A model generated the notes under the pieces. It saw nothing but the letters and a program-made list of their open reading frames with translations, did not search any database and was not told the DNA's origin. A program made the position numbers and the translations under genes. A stretch of 64,000 nucleotides of DNA from Bacteroidota bacterium (GTDB taxonomy: Bacteria; Bacteroidota; Bacteroidia; Flavobacteriales; Flavobacteriaceae): contig JAEYTL010000018.1 in assembly GCA_023434025.1 (NCBI GenBank), positions 62,001 to 126,000 on the forward strand. The letters are read 5' to 3'. Each line of letters begins with the position of its first letter. The stretch's first letter is position 1. Shown in pieces: positions 24,905 to 34,780 of the stretch.

Positions 24905-25180
24905 TTAGATTTTATCGATTGCTGTTGCCAATGCAATGTCTTTTTCGGTTACACCGTTATAATCATGCGTCGTTAAACGCAAGGTAACATTGTCATACAC
25001 GTTGTGAATTTCCGGATGGTGGCTGTGCCTTTCGGCGATAATGCCAACGTGCATTATAAAAGACAATGCTTGTGCAAAGTTTTCGAATTTAAAGTCTTTC
25101 CGGATAGCATTATTTTTAAAAGACCAGTCGTTTAATGGTTTAAGCTGGGTTTGAATGGTTTGTTCTGTAAAAATTTCCAT
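24905..25180 (-). CDS. Pterin-4a-carbinolamine dehydratase
   Basis: This is a cytoplasmic enzyme of 91 residues that removes water from 4a-hydroxy-tetrahydropterin, recycling the cofactor of aromatic amino acid hydroxylases. The family motif is clear: HSHHPEIHNVYDNVTLRLTTHD, with the histidine pair at 54-55, preceded by the WSFKNNAIRKDFKF segment. No phenylalanine hydroxylase gene is near. The gene is divergent from the GNAT-like gene. Confidence 0.93.
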   Translation of the reverse strand: MEIFTEQTIQTQLKPLNDWSFKNNAIRKDFKFENFAQALSFIMHVGIIAERHSHHPEIHNVYDNVTLRLTTHDYNGVTEKDIALATAIDKI

Positions 25181-25204
25181 TGTTATTTTATTTATATAAA
25201 GTTA

Positions 25205-25220
25205 AATAACATTTGTTATT
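25205..25220. promoter_or_regulatory. Small inverted repeat in a divergent promoter
   Basis: AATAAC-ATTT-GTTATT is a perfect 6-bp dyad between the pterin dehydratase (minus) and GNAT-like (plus) genes. It could be an operator for either. It is short and A+T-rich, so it may be chance. Confidence 0.22.
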
Positions 25221-25266
25221 CTGTATCAAATTTTAACTTTATGCCCTGAATTTATACCCTTATCAT

Positions 25267-26415
25267 TTGGAATCTTCCTATTTGTTCAAAATAACTACAT
25301 CAATACATGATTTACCAGGCGATTGGGATGCATTGGCCACACCGACTGTTTTTTTATCAAAAGCCTATTTAGCCGCTCTCGAACAGTCTAAACCGCATAA
25401 CATGCTTTGCTTTTTTATCGGCTTTTATAAAAATGACAAACTCGTCGGACTTGCTCTGGCTCAATTTCTGGATCTGAACAAACTGGAATCGTTTGGAGAA
25501 CGGGACAAGTGCTTCAAGACCACTGTCCGGAATTTTATTTTTAAAAATTTCTGCTCGCATGTTTTATTCATCGGCAACAACATGCTCACCGGACAAAATG
25601 CATTTCGCTTTTCGGATGAATTGGAAACGGACAAAAAAATTGCCTTGTTGCATCAGGCAACATCCGCAATTAAACTAATCCTTAAGAAAAAAGGCAAAAA
25701 AGTTCACTTAACAACTTTTAAAGATTTTGACAAAAAAGAAGTGAGCACTTTTCCTCAAAAAGCATTTGAATCGTTCTACCGCTTTTCCACACAGCCCAAT
25801 ATGGTTTTTAAGGTTTCTGAGAACTGGCATTCGTTTGACGATTATATTGCAGCCCTCTCAAAAAAATACCGTGATCAATATAAGCGTTCCCGAAAAAAAG
25901 CAGAAGGTATTGAAAAACGGAAACTAAATTTAGAAGAAATTGAAGCCTATCAGGAAACAATATACAACCTATATCATCACGTGGCTCAAAATGCTCCGTT
26001 CAACACCTTCTTTCTGGCTGAACATCACTTTGCCGCCATGAAGGCAGAACTGAAAGACCGTTTTCTGTTTTACGGCTACTTTGAAAAGAATCAGCTCATC
26101 GGTTTTAACACGCTGATTAAAAACGGAAGTCAGATGGACACCTATTTTCTGGGTTATGACGATTCGCTTCAACGGGAAAAAATGCTTTATCTGAATATGC
26201 TTTACGACATGATAGCCTATTCCATCAACAAAGGTTTTAAAGAAATAATCTTTGCCCGGACCGCTCTGGAGATCAAAAGTTCTGTAGGGGCCAAACCGGA
26301 AGAAATGTTCGGTTTTATACAGCACACCAACGGTTTAATCAACCGGAAAATGGAACAACTTTTTGGTTATCTGGAACCTCAGACGGAATGGCAGGAACGG
26401 AATCCGTTCAGGTGA
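25267..26415 (+). CDS. GNAT/FemAB-like acyltransferase family protein
   Basis: This 382-residue cytoplasmic protein appears to have a two-lobe GNAT architecture. The second half (about 200-370) carries the acetyltransferase-like core (YHHVAQNAPFNTFF, FYGYFEKNQLIGFNTLI, EKMLYLNMLYDMIAYSINKG). This is reminiscent of the peptidoglycan-bridge FemAB-type and CelD-type GNAT proteins. The frame has no ATG near its 5' end, and the start is taken as TTG at 25267, since a stop lies 30 bp upstream. The substrate is unknown. It has no obvious operon partner. Confidence 0.75.
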   Translation: MESSYLFKITTSIHDLPGDWDALATPTVFLSKAYLAALEQSKPHNMLCFFIGFYKNDKLVGLALAQFLDLNKLESFGERDKCFKTTVRNFIFKNFCSHVLFIGNNMLTGQNAFRFSDELETDKKIALLHQATSAIKLILKKKGKKVHLTTFKDFDKKEVSTFPQKAFESFYRFSTQPNMVFKVSENWHSFDDYIAALSKKYRDQYKRSRKKAEGIEKRKLNLEEIEAYQETIYNLYHHVAQNAPFNTFFLAEHHFAAMKAELKDRFLFYGYFEKNQLIGFNTLIKNGSQMDTYFLGYDDSLQREKMLYLNMLYDMIAYSINKGFKEIIFARTALEIKSSVGAKPEEMFGFIQHTNGLINRKMEQLFGYLEPQTEWQERNPFR

Positions 26416-26494
26416 TTGCCATCGGTTGTCCGATGTCTGTTTTCTGTAGTCTGTAAGGAATACAACAGACAACAATGCTTTCCGGCCGGATTAG

Positions 26495-28405
26495 CTACAA
26501 ATTATCAATTTCACCCTGCACCACTTCCCAGTCTTCCAGTAATTTATCCAATTCCTGTTTTTTCTTATTGTAGGCCACAAAGAAGTTGGCATCTTCGATG
26601 TGTTTATCATAATTGCTTGCCAGGGCTTTGTCGTCGTTCTGGATATCGGTTTCAAGTTGTTTGATCTGATTTTCGATTTTACTCAACCGGTTCTGAAGGG
26701 ATTTGGCTTTCTTTTGATCTTCGTAGGAAACGGACTTTGATTCTTTATTGGAACCCGCAGTAGCAACCATTTCTTTTTTTTCGATCTCACGCATGTTCAT
26801 GGCATTGCGTTGCTCTAAGAAAAAGTTGATATCTCCCAGGTATTCACGGATTTTCTGGTCTTTGAACTCATAGACCACATTAGCCATCCCCTGTAAAAAA
26901 TCACGGTCATGCGATACCAAAAGCAATGTGCCTTCATACTTTTGCAGGGCGGCTTTCAATACATTCTTGGATTTGATATCCAGGTGATTCGTTGGCTCAT
27001 CCATCAGTAAAACATTGATCGGCTGAAGTAATAATTTACACAAAGCCAGACGGTTCCGCTCACCACCGGAAAGCACTTTTACCTTTTTCTCCACATCATC
27101 GCCCCGGAATAAAAAGGAACCGAGCATATCGCGGACTTTGGAACGGTTGGTATCAGTTGCCGCATCGATCATGGTATCGAGCAATGTTTTTTCGCCGTCT
27201 AAATACTCCGCCTGATTCTGGGCAAAATAGCCTAATTGAACATTATGGCCCAGTTTAATGACCCCATCATATTTAAATTCATTGACAATGGCCTTGATAA
27301 ACGTAGATTTTCCCTGTCCGTTCTGCCCCACAAAAGCGATTTTACTTCCCCGTTCAACCAACAGTGAAATGTCTTTTAAAATGGTTTTATCACCGTAAGC
27401 CTTGGTGACATTTTCGGCTTCGATCACCACCCGTCCCGGTGTGACGGAAACCGGGAAAGAGATATTCATGACAGAATTATCATCTTCATCCACTTCAATC
27501 CGCTCCACTTTATCGAGCTTTTTAATCAACGATTGGGCCATGGAAGCTTTGGAAGCTTTAGCACGGAATTTTTCGATTAATTTTTCGGTTTCTTCGATCT
27601 TCTTGGCCTGGTTTTTTTGTGTAGCCAGTTGTTTTTCTCGGATTTCTTCTCTTAAAACCAGGTACTGCGAATACGGTTTACTGTAGTCATAAGCTTTTCC
27701 GAGCGAAATCTCAATGGTACGGTTTGTCACATTGTCCAAAAACATTTTATCGTGCGAAACGATTACCACCACACCGGGAAAATTGCGTAAAAATCCTTCT
27801 AACCAGATGATACTTTCAATATCAAGGTGGTTGGTCGGCTCATCCAGCAACAGAATATCATTAGACTGTAACAGCAATTTGGCCAATTCAATCCGCATCC
27901 GCCAGCCGCCGGAAAAAGTATCGGTCTGGTTATTGAAATCTTCCCTTTTAAAACCCAGTCCCAACAGAATTTTTTCCGTATCACCCACATAATTATAGCC
28001 TCCCAACACTTCGTAGTGATGTGTAACATCGCTCAGTTCATCAATCAGTTCAGAATATGACTGGCTTTCGTAATCGGTACGGGTAGCCAGTTGATGGTTG
28101 ATTTCCTCTATCCGCAGTTCAGTTCGCTTAATTTCTTCAAAAGCCTGATAAGCTTCTTCTAACACGGTTCTGCCTTTGTCAAAATCAATATCCTGGCGAA
28201 GAAAGCCCATTTTGATTTCTTTTTCTATAGCAATACTTCCGGAGTCCGGCTTAAAATCACCGGCGAGAATTTTAAGCATCGTTGATTTACCGGCACCATT
28301 TTTTCCTACCAACCCTACTCTGTCTCCGGCTCCCAGACGGAAAGTGACCTCTTCAAATAAAAATGTTCCTCCAAAGGAAACCGATAAATTGTGTATATTC
28401 AGCAT
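26495..28405 (-). CDS. ABC-F family ATPase
   Basis: This is a soluble protein of 636 residues with two ABC ATPase domains and no membrane part, typical of ABC-F translation factors that act on ribosomes. The Walker A motifs are GLVGKNGAGKST (near 35) and AFVGQNGQGKST (near 355). The signatures are FSGGWRMR and LSGGERNR, and both Walker B/D-loop motifs read LLxDEPTNHLD. A charged linker lies between the domains, and a C-terminal coiled coil of about 90 residues resembles the Uup type. I cannot tell a housekeeping factor from an antibiotic-protection member by sequence alone. Confidence 0.95.
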   Translation of the reverse strand: MLNIHNLSVSFGGTFLFEEVTFRLGAGDRVGLVGKNGAGKSTMLKILAGDFKPDSGSIAIEKEIKMGFLRQDIDFDKGRTVLEEAYQAFEEIKRTELRIEEINHQLATRTDYESQSYSELIDELSDVTHHYEVLGGYNYVGDTEKILLGLGFKREDFNNQTDTFSGGWRMRIELAKLLLQSNDILLLDEPTNHLDIESIIWLEGFLRNFPGVVVIVSHDKMFLDNVTNRTIEISLGKAYDYSKPYSQYLVLREEIREKQLATQKNQAKKIEETEKLIEKFRAKASKASMAQSLIKKLDKVERIEVDEDDNSVMNISFPVSVTPGRVVIEAENVTKAYGDKTILKDISLLVERGSKIAFVGQNGQGKSTFIKAIVNEFKYDGVIKLGHNVQLGYFAQNQAEYLDGEKTLLDTMIDAATDTNRSKVRDMLGSFLFRGDDVEKKVKVLSGGERNRLALCKLLLQPINVLLMDEPTNHLDIKSKNVLKAALQKYEGTLLLVSHDRDFLQGMANVVYEFKDQKIREYLGDINFFLEQRNAMNMREIEKKEMVATAGSNKESKSVSYEDQKKAKSLQNRLSKIENQIKQLETDIQNDDKALASNYDKHIEDANFFVAYNKKKQELDKLLEDWEVVQGEIDNL

Positions 28406-28448
28406 AATTTTGTGACTAATGTTACATTAGGTAGTCTGCAAAAGAGAT

Positions 28449-28456
28449 ACCTTTGT
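28449..28456 (+). promoter_or_regulatory. -7 box of the DUF983 gene
   Basis: TACCTTTG is an exact TAnnTTTG match, 15 bp before the ATG at 28472. This supports that ATG over longer in-frame starts. Confidence 0.55.
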
Positions 28457-28471
28457 ATAAATTTTTTGCAA

Positions 28472-28861
28472 ATGTTAAAAAAAGGATCCAAACTGAATAG
28501 CATTTTAACAGGAAGTTGTCCTAAATGCCAGGAAGAAAGCATGTATTTGGAAAAAAACCCTTATAAAATGGGTAAAGTTTTTGAAATGCACGAAATATGC
28601 AGCCATTGCGGAACCCGTTACAAAATGGAGCCTTCATTCTTTTACGGAGCCATGTATGTGAGCTATGCCGTGAGCATTGCTTTTGCCGTAGCAGCCTTTA
28701 TTATCTCGAATGTTTTTATCGGGTTAGGATTACTGCATTCTTTTGTAGCTATTGTTGTAACGCTGGTTGTTGCTTTTCCGGTTATTTTGCGGTTATCAAG
28801 AAACATCTGGATCAATATGTTTATTCATTTTGATAAACATTGGAAAGACCATAAACATTAA
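28472..28861 (+). CDS. DUF983 small membrane protein
   Basis: This 129-residue protein has two membrane helices (about 70-92 and 95-117) after a Cys-rich N-terminal part. SCPKCQE and ICSHCGTRY form a four-Cys zinc-ribbon-like site, and the DUF983 signature MEPSFFYGAMYVSYA follows. Function is unknown. The start at 28472 is fixed by the promoter box just upstream. The last four bases overlap the end of the convergent FAD oxidoreductase gene. Confidence 0.85.
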   Translation: MLKKGSKLNSILTGSCPKCQEESMYLEKNPYKMGKVFEMHEICSHCGTRYKMEPSFFYGAMYVSYAVSIAFAVAAFIISNVFIGLGLLHSFVAIVVTLVVAFPVILRLSRNIWINMFIHFDKHWKDHKH

Positions 28862-29910
28862 TCCCAGTTTATTTTTTTAAACCGCCTGATATCAATTTCT
28901 TTTTCTAAAGGAAGTTGATATTCAATATGGTCGAACAATACTTTTGCCATGGCGGGAGCTAACATTACCCCACGCGTTCCCAGGCCATTTAACAAGTGAA
29001 GGTTATTGTATTTCGGATGTGTTCCAACCATAGGACGGCGATCTTTTACAGTGGGCCTCACCCCAGCTAAATGGTCAACAATTTCAAAATCCAACGACAG
29101 GATTGATTTTAAGTTTGCTATCAGTTCCTGCTTACCTGATTCTGTCGGGGTTGCCGTTTTATCATCCCAGTTATAGGTTGCTCCTACTTTATACAAATCA
29201 TTTCCTAACGGTAGAATAAATACGGTAGATTTTACGATTACATCTAAATTCAACCCGGGAGCTTTGATGATTAATAACTCGCCTTTGGTACCATCGAGCG
29301 GTAATTGCGAAAAAAACGGATTGGCATGTATGCCAAAGCCTTCAGCGAAGACGATGTTTTTGCACTGTATTTCATTATAGATTATACCATCATTCTGTAT
29401 AACCAATTGGTTGTAATCAAATGTTTCTGTAAACATTAACCGGTGATCCTTAAGATACTGATGGTATGCTGCCAGCAAAGCTGCGGTATTAACATAACCG
29501 GATTGCATCACTTCACCATAACCAAAAGGGGAGTCAATCCCTTTGTAGTATGCATAATTTATTTTTGAAGATAAAAAAGGAGCGAGGTTTGGTCTGTCAG
29601 ATGCCACAAACCAGTTATTTTGTTCTTCTACGGAATAAAGCTTTCTGAAAATAGGGATTTTAAAATCGAACGGTTGTTTCAGTTTTGTCTCTAAACCGGC
29701 ATAGAAATGATTCACTAAATCAATTTGTTCTTGTGACTTCCAAACTTCACTGAACCGTTTGAGAATAACCGGATTATATAAACCACCGGCAATAACGGAA
29801 GAATTCTGTGAATGGTTTTCAAAAACAGCGATTGTTTTATTATTCTGAAGTGCCCTTTCTGCAAAAGCAATTCCGGCTAAACCGCAACCAACAAGTAAAT
29901 AGTCAATCAT
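28858..29910 (-). CDS. FAD-dependent oxidoreductase (DAO family)
   Basis: This 350-residue flavoprotein has an N-terminal Rossmann motif (DYLLVGCGLAGIAFAERAL) and the C-terminal DAO segment with GVRPTVKDRRPMVGTHP and NGLGTRGVMLAP. This is as in glycine/D-amino-acid oxidases and the oxidoreductase half of MnmC. The first G of the usual GxGxxG is present as GCGLAG. The substrate is unknown; a D-amino acid oxidase or MnmC-like role is possible. The gene is monocistronic, with a terminator-like hairpin upstream of it that serves gldN. Confidence 0.85.
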   Translation of the reverse strand: MIDYLLVGCGLAGIAFAERALQNNKTIAVFENHSQNSSVIAGGLYNPVILKRFSEVWKSQEQIDLVNHFYAGLETKLKQPFDFKIPIFRKLYSVEEQNNWFVASDRPNLAPFLSSKINYAYYKGIDSPFGYGEVMQSGYVNTAALLAAYHQYLKDHRLMFTETFDYNQLVIQNDGIIYNEIQCKNIVFAEGFGIHANPFFSQLPLDGTKGELLIIKAPGLNLDVIVKSTVFILPLGNDLYKVGATYNWDDKTATPTESGKQELIANLKSILSLDFEIVDHLAGVRPTVKDRRPMVGTHPKYNNLHLLNGLGTRGVMLAPAMAKVLFDHIEYQLPLEKEIDIRRFKKINWD

Positions 29911-29921
29911 CCTGCAAAAAT

Positions 29922-29954
29922 AAAAAACTCTTACCGAAATGGTAAGAGTTTTTT
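29922..29954. terminator. Terminator after gldN
   Basis: A perfect 14-bp stem (AAAAAACTCTTACC / GGTAAGAGTTTTTT) with a 5-base loop lies 18 bp past the gldN stop. Its left arm gives a T run on the minus strand. Confidence 0.92.
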
Positions 29955-29971
29955 GTTATTAATTTCCGGAA

Positions 29972-30886
29972 TTAGTAATTCCACATATCCTGCTCAAAGT
30001 TTCTGATTTTCTCTTTCACTCTTTCTGATTCTAAAAGCTGGTTAAGAGCATTATCCTTCATGTATTCCTGAATTTGTCTGTCGCCATAGACGTTTTCTTC
30101 TTTGTAAATCACTCCACTGAAGCGGCGTGAATTTAACAAGTGATCAAATGTGATTGGCATGGCAGAGTTTTTATCATTAAAGGCTTTCCACTCGTGTAAT
30201 ACGTCACGTGTTGCCGGGAAATACACCCAAAATAATTCAATAACATCCGGATTATCGGAACCAATCTCACGGGCTTCCGGCGAAACCGGACAAATACCTA
30301 AAAGACGGTATTTCATTTCACCCTGACGCTTGTCAAAATACCAGTATCCTTTGATTTTGTATCCGGAGACATCAATAGACGTTAATTCTCTTTTATCAAT
30401 ATACTGAGGATCCAATACTTTTTTGCCAGACTTATAATCATCATAGTAGGTGTTAATCTCTTCTCTACCTGCATTTGTTGTATCAATATAAGTAAACGAA
30501 GAAGCCATATCCTTTAATGATTTTTTTGAATTAAAATAATCATCATAATATACCTCGGTAATTCGACCTGACTTGATTTCTTTTAACAATACATCAAATA
30601 AAGATCGTCTGTCTCGTCCAATATTAGCTGTATCTACCGGAAAATATAGCGGGAAATTAATTCTTTCATCCAAATCGATGATTTCCCAAACCATTTTACC
30701 CATCAATACATCTCTGTCGTGTACGTAACCATATTGAAGTGGTTTATCATTATCTGCCTCCATTTGAGCGGCAGTCTTTTTACCAATTTCATCCGGCGTT
30801 TTAGCATTTAACAGATTTGACTGTGCATGACTCATTTGCGACACAAACAAGATTGACAAACATGCTATTACTGTATTTAACTTCAT
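29972..30886 (-). CDS. gldN: Gliding motility / type IX secretion protein GldN
   Basis: This is a periplasmic component of the type IX secretion system, part of the ring formed with GldK at the outer membrane. The 304-residue protein has a signal peptide ending MSHAQ. The family-typical middle reads GYVHDRDVLMGKMVWEIIDLDERINFPLY, here split as HDRDVLMGK and IDLDERINFPLY. A later GYKIKGYWYFDKRQGEMKYRLLGICP region is also present. It is the last gene of gldKLMN, 47 bp after gldM, and is closed by a strong terminator. Confidence 0.96.
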   Translation of the reverse strand: MKLNTVIACLSILFVSQMSHAQSNLLNAKTPDEIGKKTAAQMEADNDKPLQYGYVHDRDVLMGKMVWEIIDLDERINFPLYFPVDTANIGRDRRSLFDVLLKEIKSGRITEVYYDDYFNSKKSLKDMASSFTYIDTTNAGREEINTYYDDYKSGKKVLDPQYIDKRELTSIDVSGYKIKGYWYFDKRQGEMKYRLLGICPVSPEAREIGSDNPDVIELFWVYFPATRDVLHEWKAFNDKNSAMPITFDHLLNSRRFSGVIYKEENVYGDRQIQEYMKDNALNQLLESERVKEKIRNFEQDMWNY

Positions 30887-30933
30887 CTTTATTCTTTTGT
30901 AGGTTATTTGAAGATAACGTATCGTTACTTAAA

Positions 30934-32484
30934 TTATTGTATTTCGTATACTATAGGAGCGGTTCTTGGCAAAATAATATTAGAACCTTCAAGCTTTACT
31001 TTGATATCCGTAATAGTAACTGCATCTCCTCTTGATGCTCTTGCCATAGCGGCCTCACACTGAGAATTTACTCTATTACCATTTACAACAACAGCGGCCT
31101 GACCAGGAGCTTTAAAAGTAAAGCCCGTTACTGTTAGATTAACATCAAAATCAAAATCAGGAAGTTTTGCACCAATTTGAGAAACAGCTAATCTAGACTT
31201 CTGTCCTTTAGCACCATACATTTCTCCACCGATTGTTCCTACTGGGGCAGGAATTCCTTTGATTCTGAATACTTTTTTAGAACTTGCTGTTTTACCTCCA
31301 GGTAACTTTGCAGTTACATTGATGATTGCTTCTGTTCCTTGACCCGGGCTCATGTTATACTTACCTGTTCCGCTACCTTTAGAAAGACCGGGAGCACTTG
31401 CTGTAACATCATTATCCGGAACACCGGCAAATGAAATTGTCATCGGATTAACAACTCCTCTGTAAACAACATTCATTTTGTCTGCAGAAATTGTAGCTTC
31501 TTTTGGTTCAGGAACTACTACATAATTTCCTTCAATCGGAATCGGCACTGGTTTGCCATCTTCCATAAAGGTAAATTCACCATTGATTTTTTGCTCACCA
31601 ATACTACCAGCTCCAAACTTAATAATAGCCTGACCGTTTTCAATTGGCACATTATTCCCGTTAACAACAACTTTAGTAGGAACAGTTGAATCATCATAAC
31701 GACCCAAAACTACTCTTCCGGTTACTGTTTCACCTTGGAAAAATGCATTTTTATCTAAAACAACAATTGCTTTGTATTTACTCATAGATGCCTGAGCGAT
31801 AGCTGTATTACCAATCAATGCATTCAACACATTAGACTCAGCAGTTTTAGCATCACTTTGCATCGCTGACAATTTAGTTAAAGAAGCAATTCCGGGGAAA
31901 CCTCTGTAGTGATAATCTAAATAAGGTATAACAATACCCTCTTTATTTTTAACATCATCCGTATTAAATTTAGATTCTATGTCAGCAATAATTGGAGCAT
32001 ACTTTTTATCTTTTCCAATTGCTGCTTTCATATCTTCTCTATATTTATTGATTGTGGCTAAAACTTCATTTCCCTTTTCTGTATAGCCATCCCCTTTGAA
32101 CCAGGTGTAATCAATAGCATCAGCTTTATCCATTGCTTCATAAGGCAATTTACCAGTCTTTTCATCAATTTCCACTCCATCTGTAATAGTTGCTTTTAAA
32201 GCACCAATATAATCATAGAATGTTTTTGTTAAACCAACTACTTTATCCGCTACTTTTTTTGGCTCAGCAAAATTTGCCGCATCATCAGCAGCTTTTTGCT
32301 TTAATGCATCTAATATTTGTTGGTTGGTTTGAACAGCTGCAACATTTGAACGCTCAAATTTTTCATTAAATAATCCAAACGCCGATAGTACTTCTTTTGA
32401 CATATTAAGTGCCAACATTGCGATGAAAACCAAGTACATCAGGTTAATCATCTTCTGTCTAGGGGTTAATTTTCCTCCTGCCAT
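30934..32484 (-). CDS. gldM: Gliding motility / type IX secretion motor protein GldM
   Basis: This is the single-span inner-membrane protein that, with GldL, forms the proton-driven rotary motor of the type IX system. Its periplasmic shaft reaches the GldKN ring. Of 516 residues, it starts MAGGKLTPRQKMINLMYLVF with one membrane helix (about 14-33). It continues as a long periplasmic region of repeated Ig-like domains, including the GTIGGEMYGAKG segment of the family. It starts 44 bp after gldL. Confidence 0.97.
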   Translation of the reverse strand: MAGGKLTPRQKMINLMYLVFIAMLALNMSKEVLSAFGLFNEKFERSNVAAVQTNQQILDALKQKAADDAANFAEPKKVADKVVGLTKTFYDYIGALKATITDGVEIDEKTGKLPYEAMDKADAIDYTWFKGDGYTEKGNEVLATINKYREDMKAAIGKDKKYAPIIADIESKFNTDDVKNKEGIVIPYLDYHYRGFPGIASLTKLSAMQSDAKTAESNVLNALIGNTAIAQASMSKYKAIVVLDKNAFFQGETVTGRVVLGRYDDSTVPTKVVVNGNNVPIENGQAIIKFGAGSIGEQKINGEFTFMEDGKPVPIPIEGNYVVVPEPKEATISADKMNVVYRGVVNPMTISFAGVPDNDVTASAPGLSKGSGTGKYNMSPGQGTEAIINVTAKLPGGKTASSKKVFRIKGIPAPVGTIGGEMYGAKGQKSRLAVSQIGAKLPDFDFDVNLTVTGFTFKAPGQAAVVVNGNRVNSQCEAAMARASRGDAVTITDIKVKLEGSNIILPRTAPIVYEIQ

Positions 32485-32528
32485 TTCTAATTAGTTTTTT
32501 AAATTGTTTGTTAAATTGATAAAACTAA

Positions 32529-33173
32529 TTATCCTCTATTTCCCATTGCAGACAACATACCACCGTAAACATTGTTTAAGGACGCAATATTTGCTGTCAT
32601 AGCCTGCATTTGTTCTTTTAATTTAGCAGCGTTATCAGCAATTTCTTTATTTGCTTCTGCATTTCTGCTGGCACTTTCTAACTGAACTTTGTATAAACTG
32701 TTCAAAGATTCCATTTGTGCTGCAGCCATTGATAATTCTTCACTGTATTTTTTCTGACCGGCTATTGAATCAACCGTAGGTGCAATTCCTTTTGCTGCCG
32801 ATTCAAAGTTTTTGATACTGTTTCCTAAGCTTGTCATTAACTCACCGTCAACTTTAGCTTCTTTTAACATGGCATCTAATTTTTGAGATAATAATCCCTG
32901 AGCATCTTTAGCTTCTTCTTTTTTACCTCTTTCTTTGGCTTCACCTCCTGCTAATTCCGGGTAAACTAAAGACCAGTCCAATTCATTGTCAACAGGTTCA
33001 AAGGCAGATAATGCGAAAATGATTGCTTCTGTAACAAGACCGATGGTTAACATCACGTTTCCTGTTAAAGGCCCGATTTCAAAGTGGATAATTTTGAATA
33101 ATGCCCCCACGATTACAACCGCAGCTCCCATTCCATAAGCAAAGTTCATTGTTTTTTTACTTAAAATTGCCAT
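32529..33173 (-). CDS. gldL: Gliding motility / type IX secretion motor protein GldL
   Basis: This is the stator-like inner-membrane protein of the type IX motor, with 214 residues. It has two N-terminal membrane helices (about 9-28 and 38-57). The second-helix region carries the conserved Glu thought to carry protons (VTEAIIFALSAFEPV). A cytoplasmic coiled coil rich in Ala/Glu/Lys follows. It lies between gldK and gldM, as in other Flavobacteriaceae. Confidence 0.96.
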   Translation of the reverse strand: MAILSKKTMNFAYGMGAAVVIVGALFKIIHFEIGPLTGNVMLTIGLVTEAIIFALSAFEPVDNELDWSLVYPELAGGEAKERGKKEEAKDAQGLLSQKLDAMLKEAKVDGELMTSLGNSIKNFESAAKGIAPTVDSIAGQKKYSEELSMAAAQMESLNSLYKVQLESASRNAEANKEIADNAAKLKEQMQAMTANIASLNNVYGGMLSAMGNRG

Positions 33174-33235
33174 AATAATAAATTTTAGTTAGTTAAGTTA
33201 ATTAATATAAAGTTGGTTTAAATTTTATTTGTGGT

Positions 33236-34642
33236 TTATTTTGCTCTTCCGGTTCTTCTGTTTCCGGTTACCTGAGTACCCATGTAATCCTGAACGGTTC
33301 TGAATCCGATATAACTTCTGGCAGAATCAGCATATTCATAGTCTCTTGTACTTACCTGCAGGAAGTAAGCTACATCTTTCCAGGAACCTCCTCGGATAAC
33401 TTTACGTTTATTTTTCAAGTCACCTACCGTTGGATTCATGGTAGAAACATATTCGTAAGCAGCCGCATCATAAGAGGAATCCGTCCACTCAGAAACGTTA
33501 CCGGCCATGTTGTACAGGTTGTAATTATTCGGCTCGTAAGATTTAGCTTCAACAGTATAAAGAGCCTCATCCGCTGCATAATCACCCCGGTTAGGTTTAA
33601 AGTTTGCCAGATAACAGCCTCTGTCGTTTTTAGCATACAAACTTCCCCATGGATACGTTGCAGACTCAAGACCACCTCTGGCCGCATATTCCCATTCGGC
33701 TTCTGTTGGCAAACGGAAAGTATTGATTAAATCCTGTTTCTTTTTCTTTGACTTGATGTAGGCATTTTTATTCAGGGTTCTCCAGGCACAAAATGCTTTT
33801 GCCTGCTTCCAGGAAACCCCTACTACCGGATAATCACTGTAAGCCTGGTGCCAGAAATAATCATTATGCATTGGCTCATTATAAGAATAAGCAAAGTCTT
33901 TGATCCAGGAAGTAGTATCCGGATAAACTTTCACTTTCTCTTTTCTGATAAAGTCTGATCTTTTTCCTGTTTTGGCTTTTGCCGCCGCCTGAATATCCAT
34001 CCAAGTGTAACTGAACTCCAGTTTATTTACATCAATCGTTCTCAAACCATTGTATGACTCTGCCGCAGGCAAATACATTGAATCCATTACTTCAACATAA
34101 TACTCATCGGGATATTTAGAAGTATCCGTAATTAATTTTACCTTTTTATTTAATTTTCTTCCCGCAAACGGATCATCATCCGTACCGATACTATAGTAGT
34201 TCTCGTACATGTACTTGTCATAAGGAGTCATCTTTTCCGGATCTGCATCTGCAAAAGCATAATCACCTATGCTGCTGCCACCTTTTTTGCCTCCCCCACC
34301 GGTAGAAGTCTGCCCCATTTCATCCGCAAGAATGGCTAACTTCATTCTGATCGTAGAATCTTTTACCCATTCAACAAACTGACGGTACTCACTGTTTGTA
34401 ATCTCAGTCTCATCCATATAAAATGAACGAACGGTTACCGTTTTAGTTGGTGCATCCTGCACATTAGCTAAATCATCGTCTGATTTACCCATAATAAATG
34501 CTCCTCCGGGAATCAATGTCATGCCATAAGGTTTCTCAGGATGCCATTTTTTACCTCGAACTCCTACAAGTTCTCCCTTGTCACTAGAACCGCAGCTAAC
34601 CAGTGTTACTAAAATTGTTGAAAATGCGATAAACTTCTTCAT
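33236..34642 (-). CDS. gldK: Gliding motility / type IX secretion lipoprotein GldK
   Basis: This is an outer-membrane lipoprotein of the GldKN ring, with 468 residues from the ATG at 34642. The lipobox is LVTLVSCGSS. The rest is a formylglycine-generating-enzyme/sulfatase-modifying fold: GMTLIPGGAFIMGKSDDD near the start, TEITNSEYRQFVEW, PVVGVSWKQAKAFCAW and FRLPTEAEWEYAARGG. An in-frame ATG at 34660 adds six residues and is less likely. The 205-bp leader region upstream carries a tandem 20-bp element. Confidence 0.96.
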   Translation of the reverse strand: MKKFIAFSTILVTLVSCGSSDKGELVGVRGKKWHPEKPYGMTLIPGGAFIMGKSDDDLANVQDAPTKTVTVRSFYMDETEITNSEYRQFVEWVKDSTIRMKLAILADEMGQTSTGGGGKKGGSSIGDYAFADADPEKMTPYDKYMYENYYSIGTDDDPFAGRKLNKKVKLITDTSKYPDEYYVEVMDSMYLPAAESYNGLRTIDVNKLEFSYTWMDIQAAAKAKTGKRSDFIRKEKVKVYPDTTSWIKDFAYSYNEPMHNDYFWHQAYSDYPVVGVSWKQAKAFCAWRTLNKNAYIKSKKKKQDLINTFRLPTEAEWEYAARGGLESATYPWGSLYAKNDRGCYLANFKPNRGDYAADEALYTVEAKSYEPNNYNLYNMAGNVSEWTDSSYDAAAYEYVSTMNPTVGDLKNKRKVIRGGSWKDVAYFLQVSTRDYEYADSARSYIGFRTVQDYMGTQVTGNRRTGRAK

Positions 34643-34780
34643 ATAAATTTGGGTTATCATGTACTCGAATTTTTAAGGCCGTAAACCTATTTATAATTTT
34701 TTAAAAATGCAATTATTTATTGTAAAATTTATTTTCTGTGTCAAAACTAAAAATATTCTTCAAATCTGAAAAGAAAAAAA

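Noticed and set aside
26416..26494. CATCGG-TTGT-CCGATG hairpin between convergent GNAT and ABC-F genes as a terminator
   Set aside because: The stem is only six pairs and no T run follows on either strand, so I do not call it.
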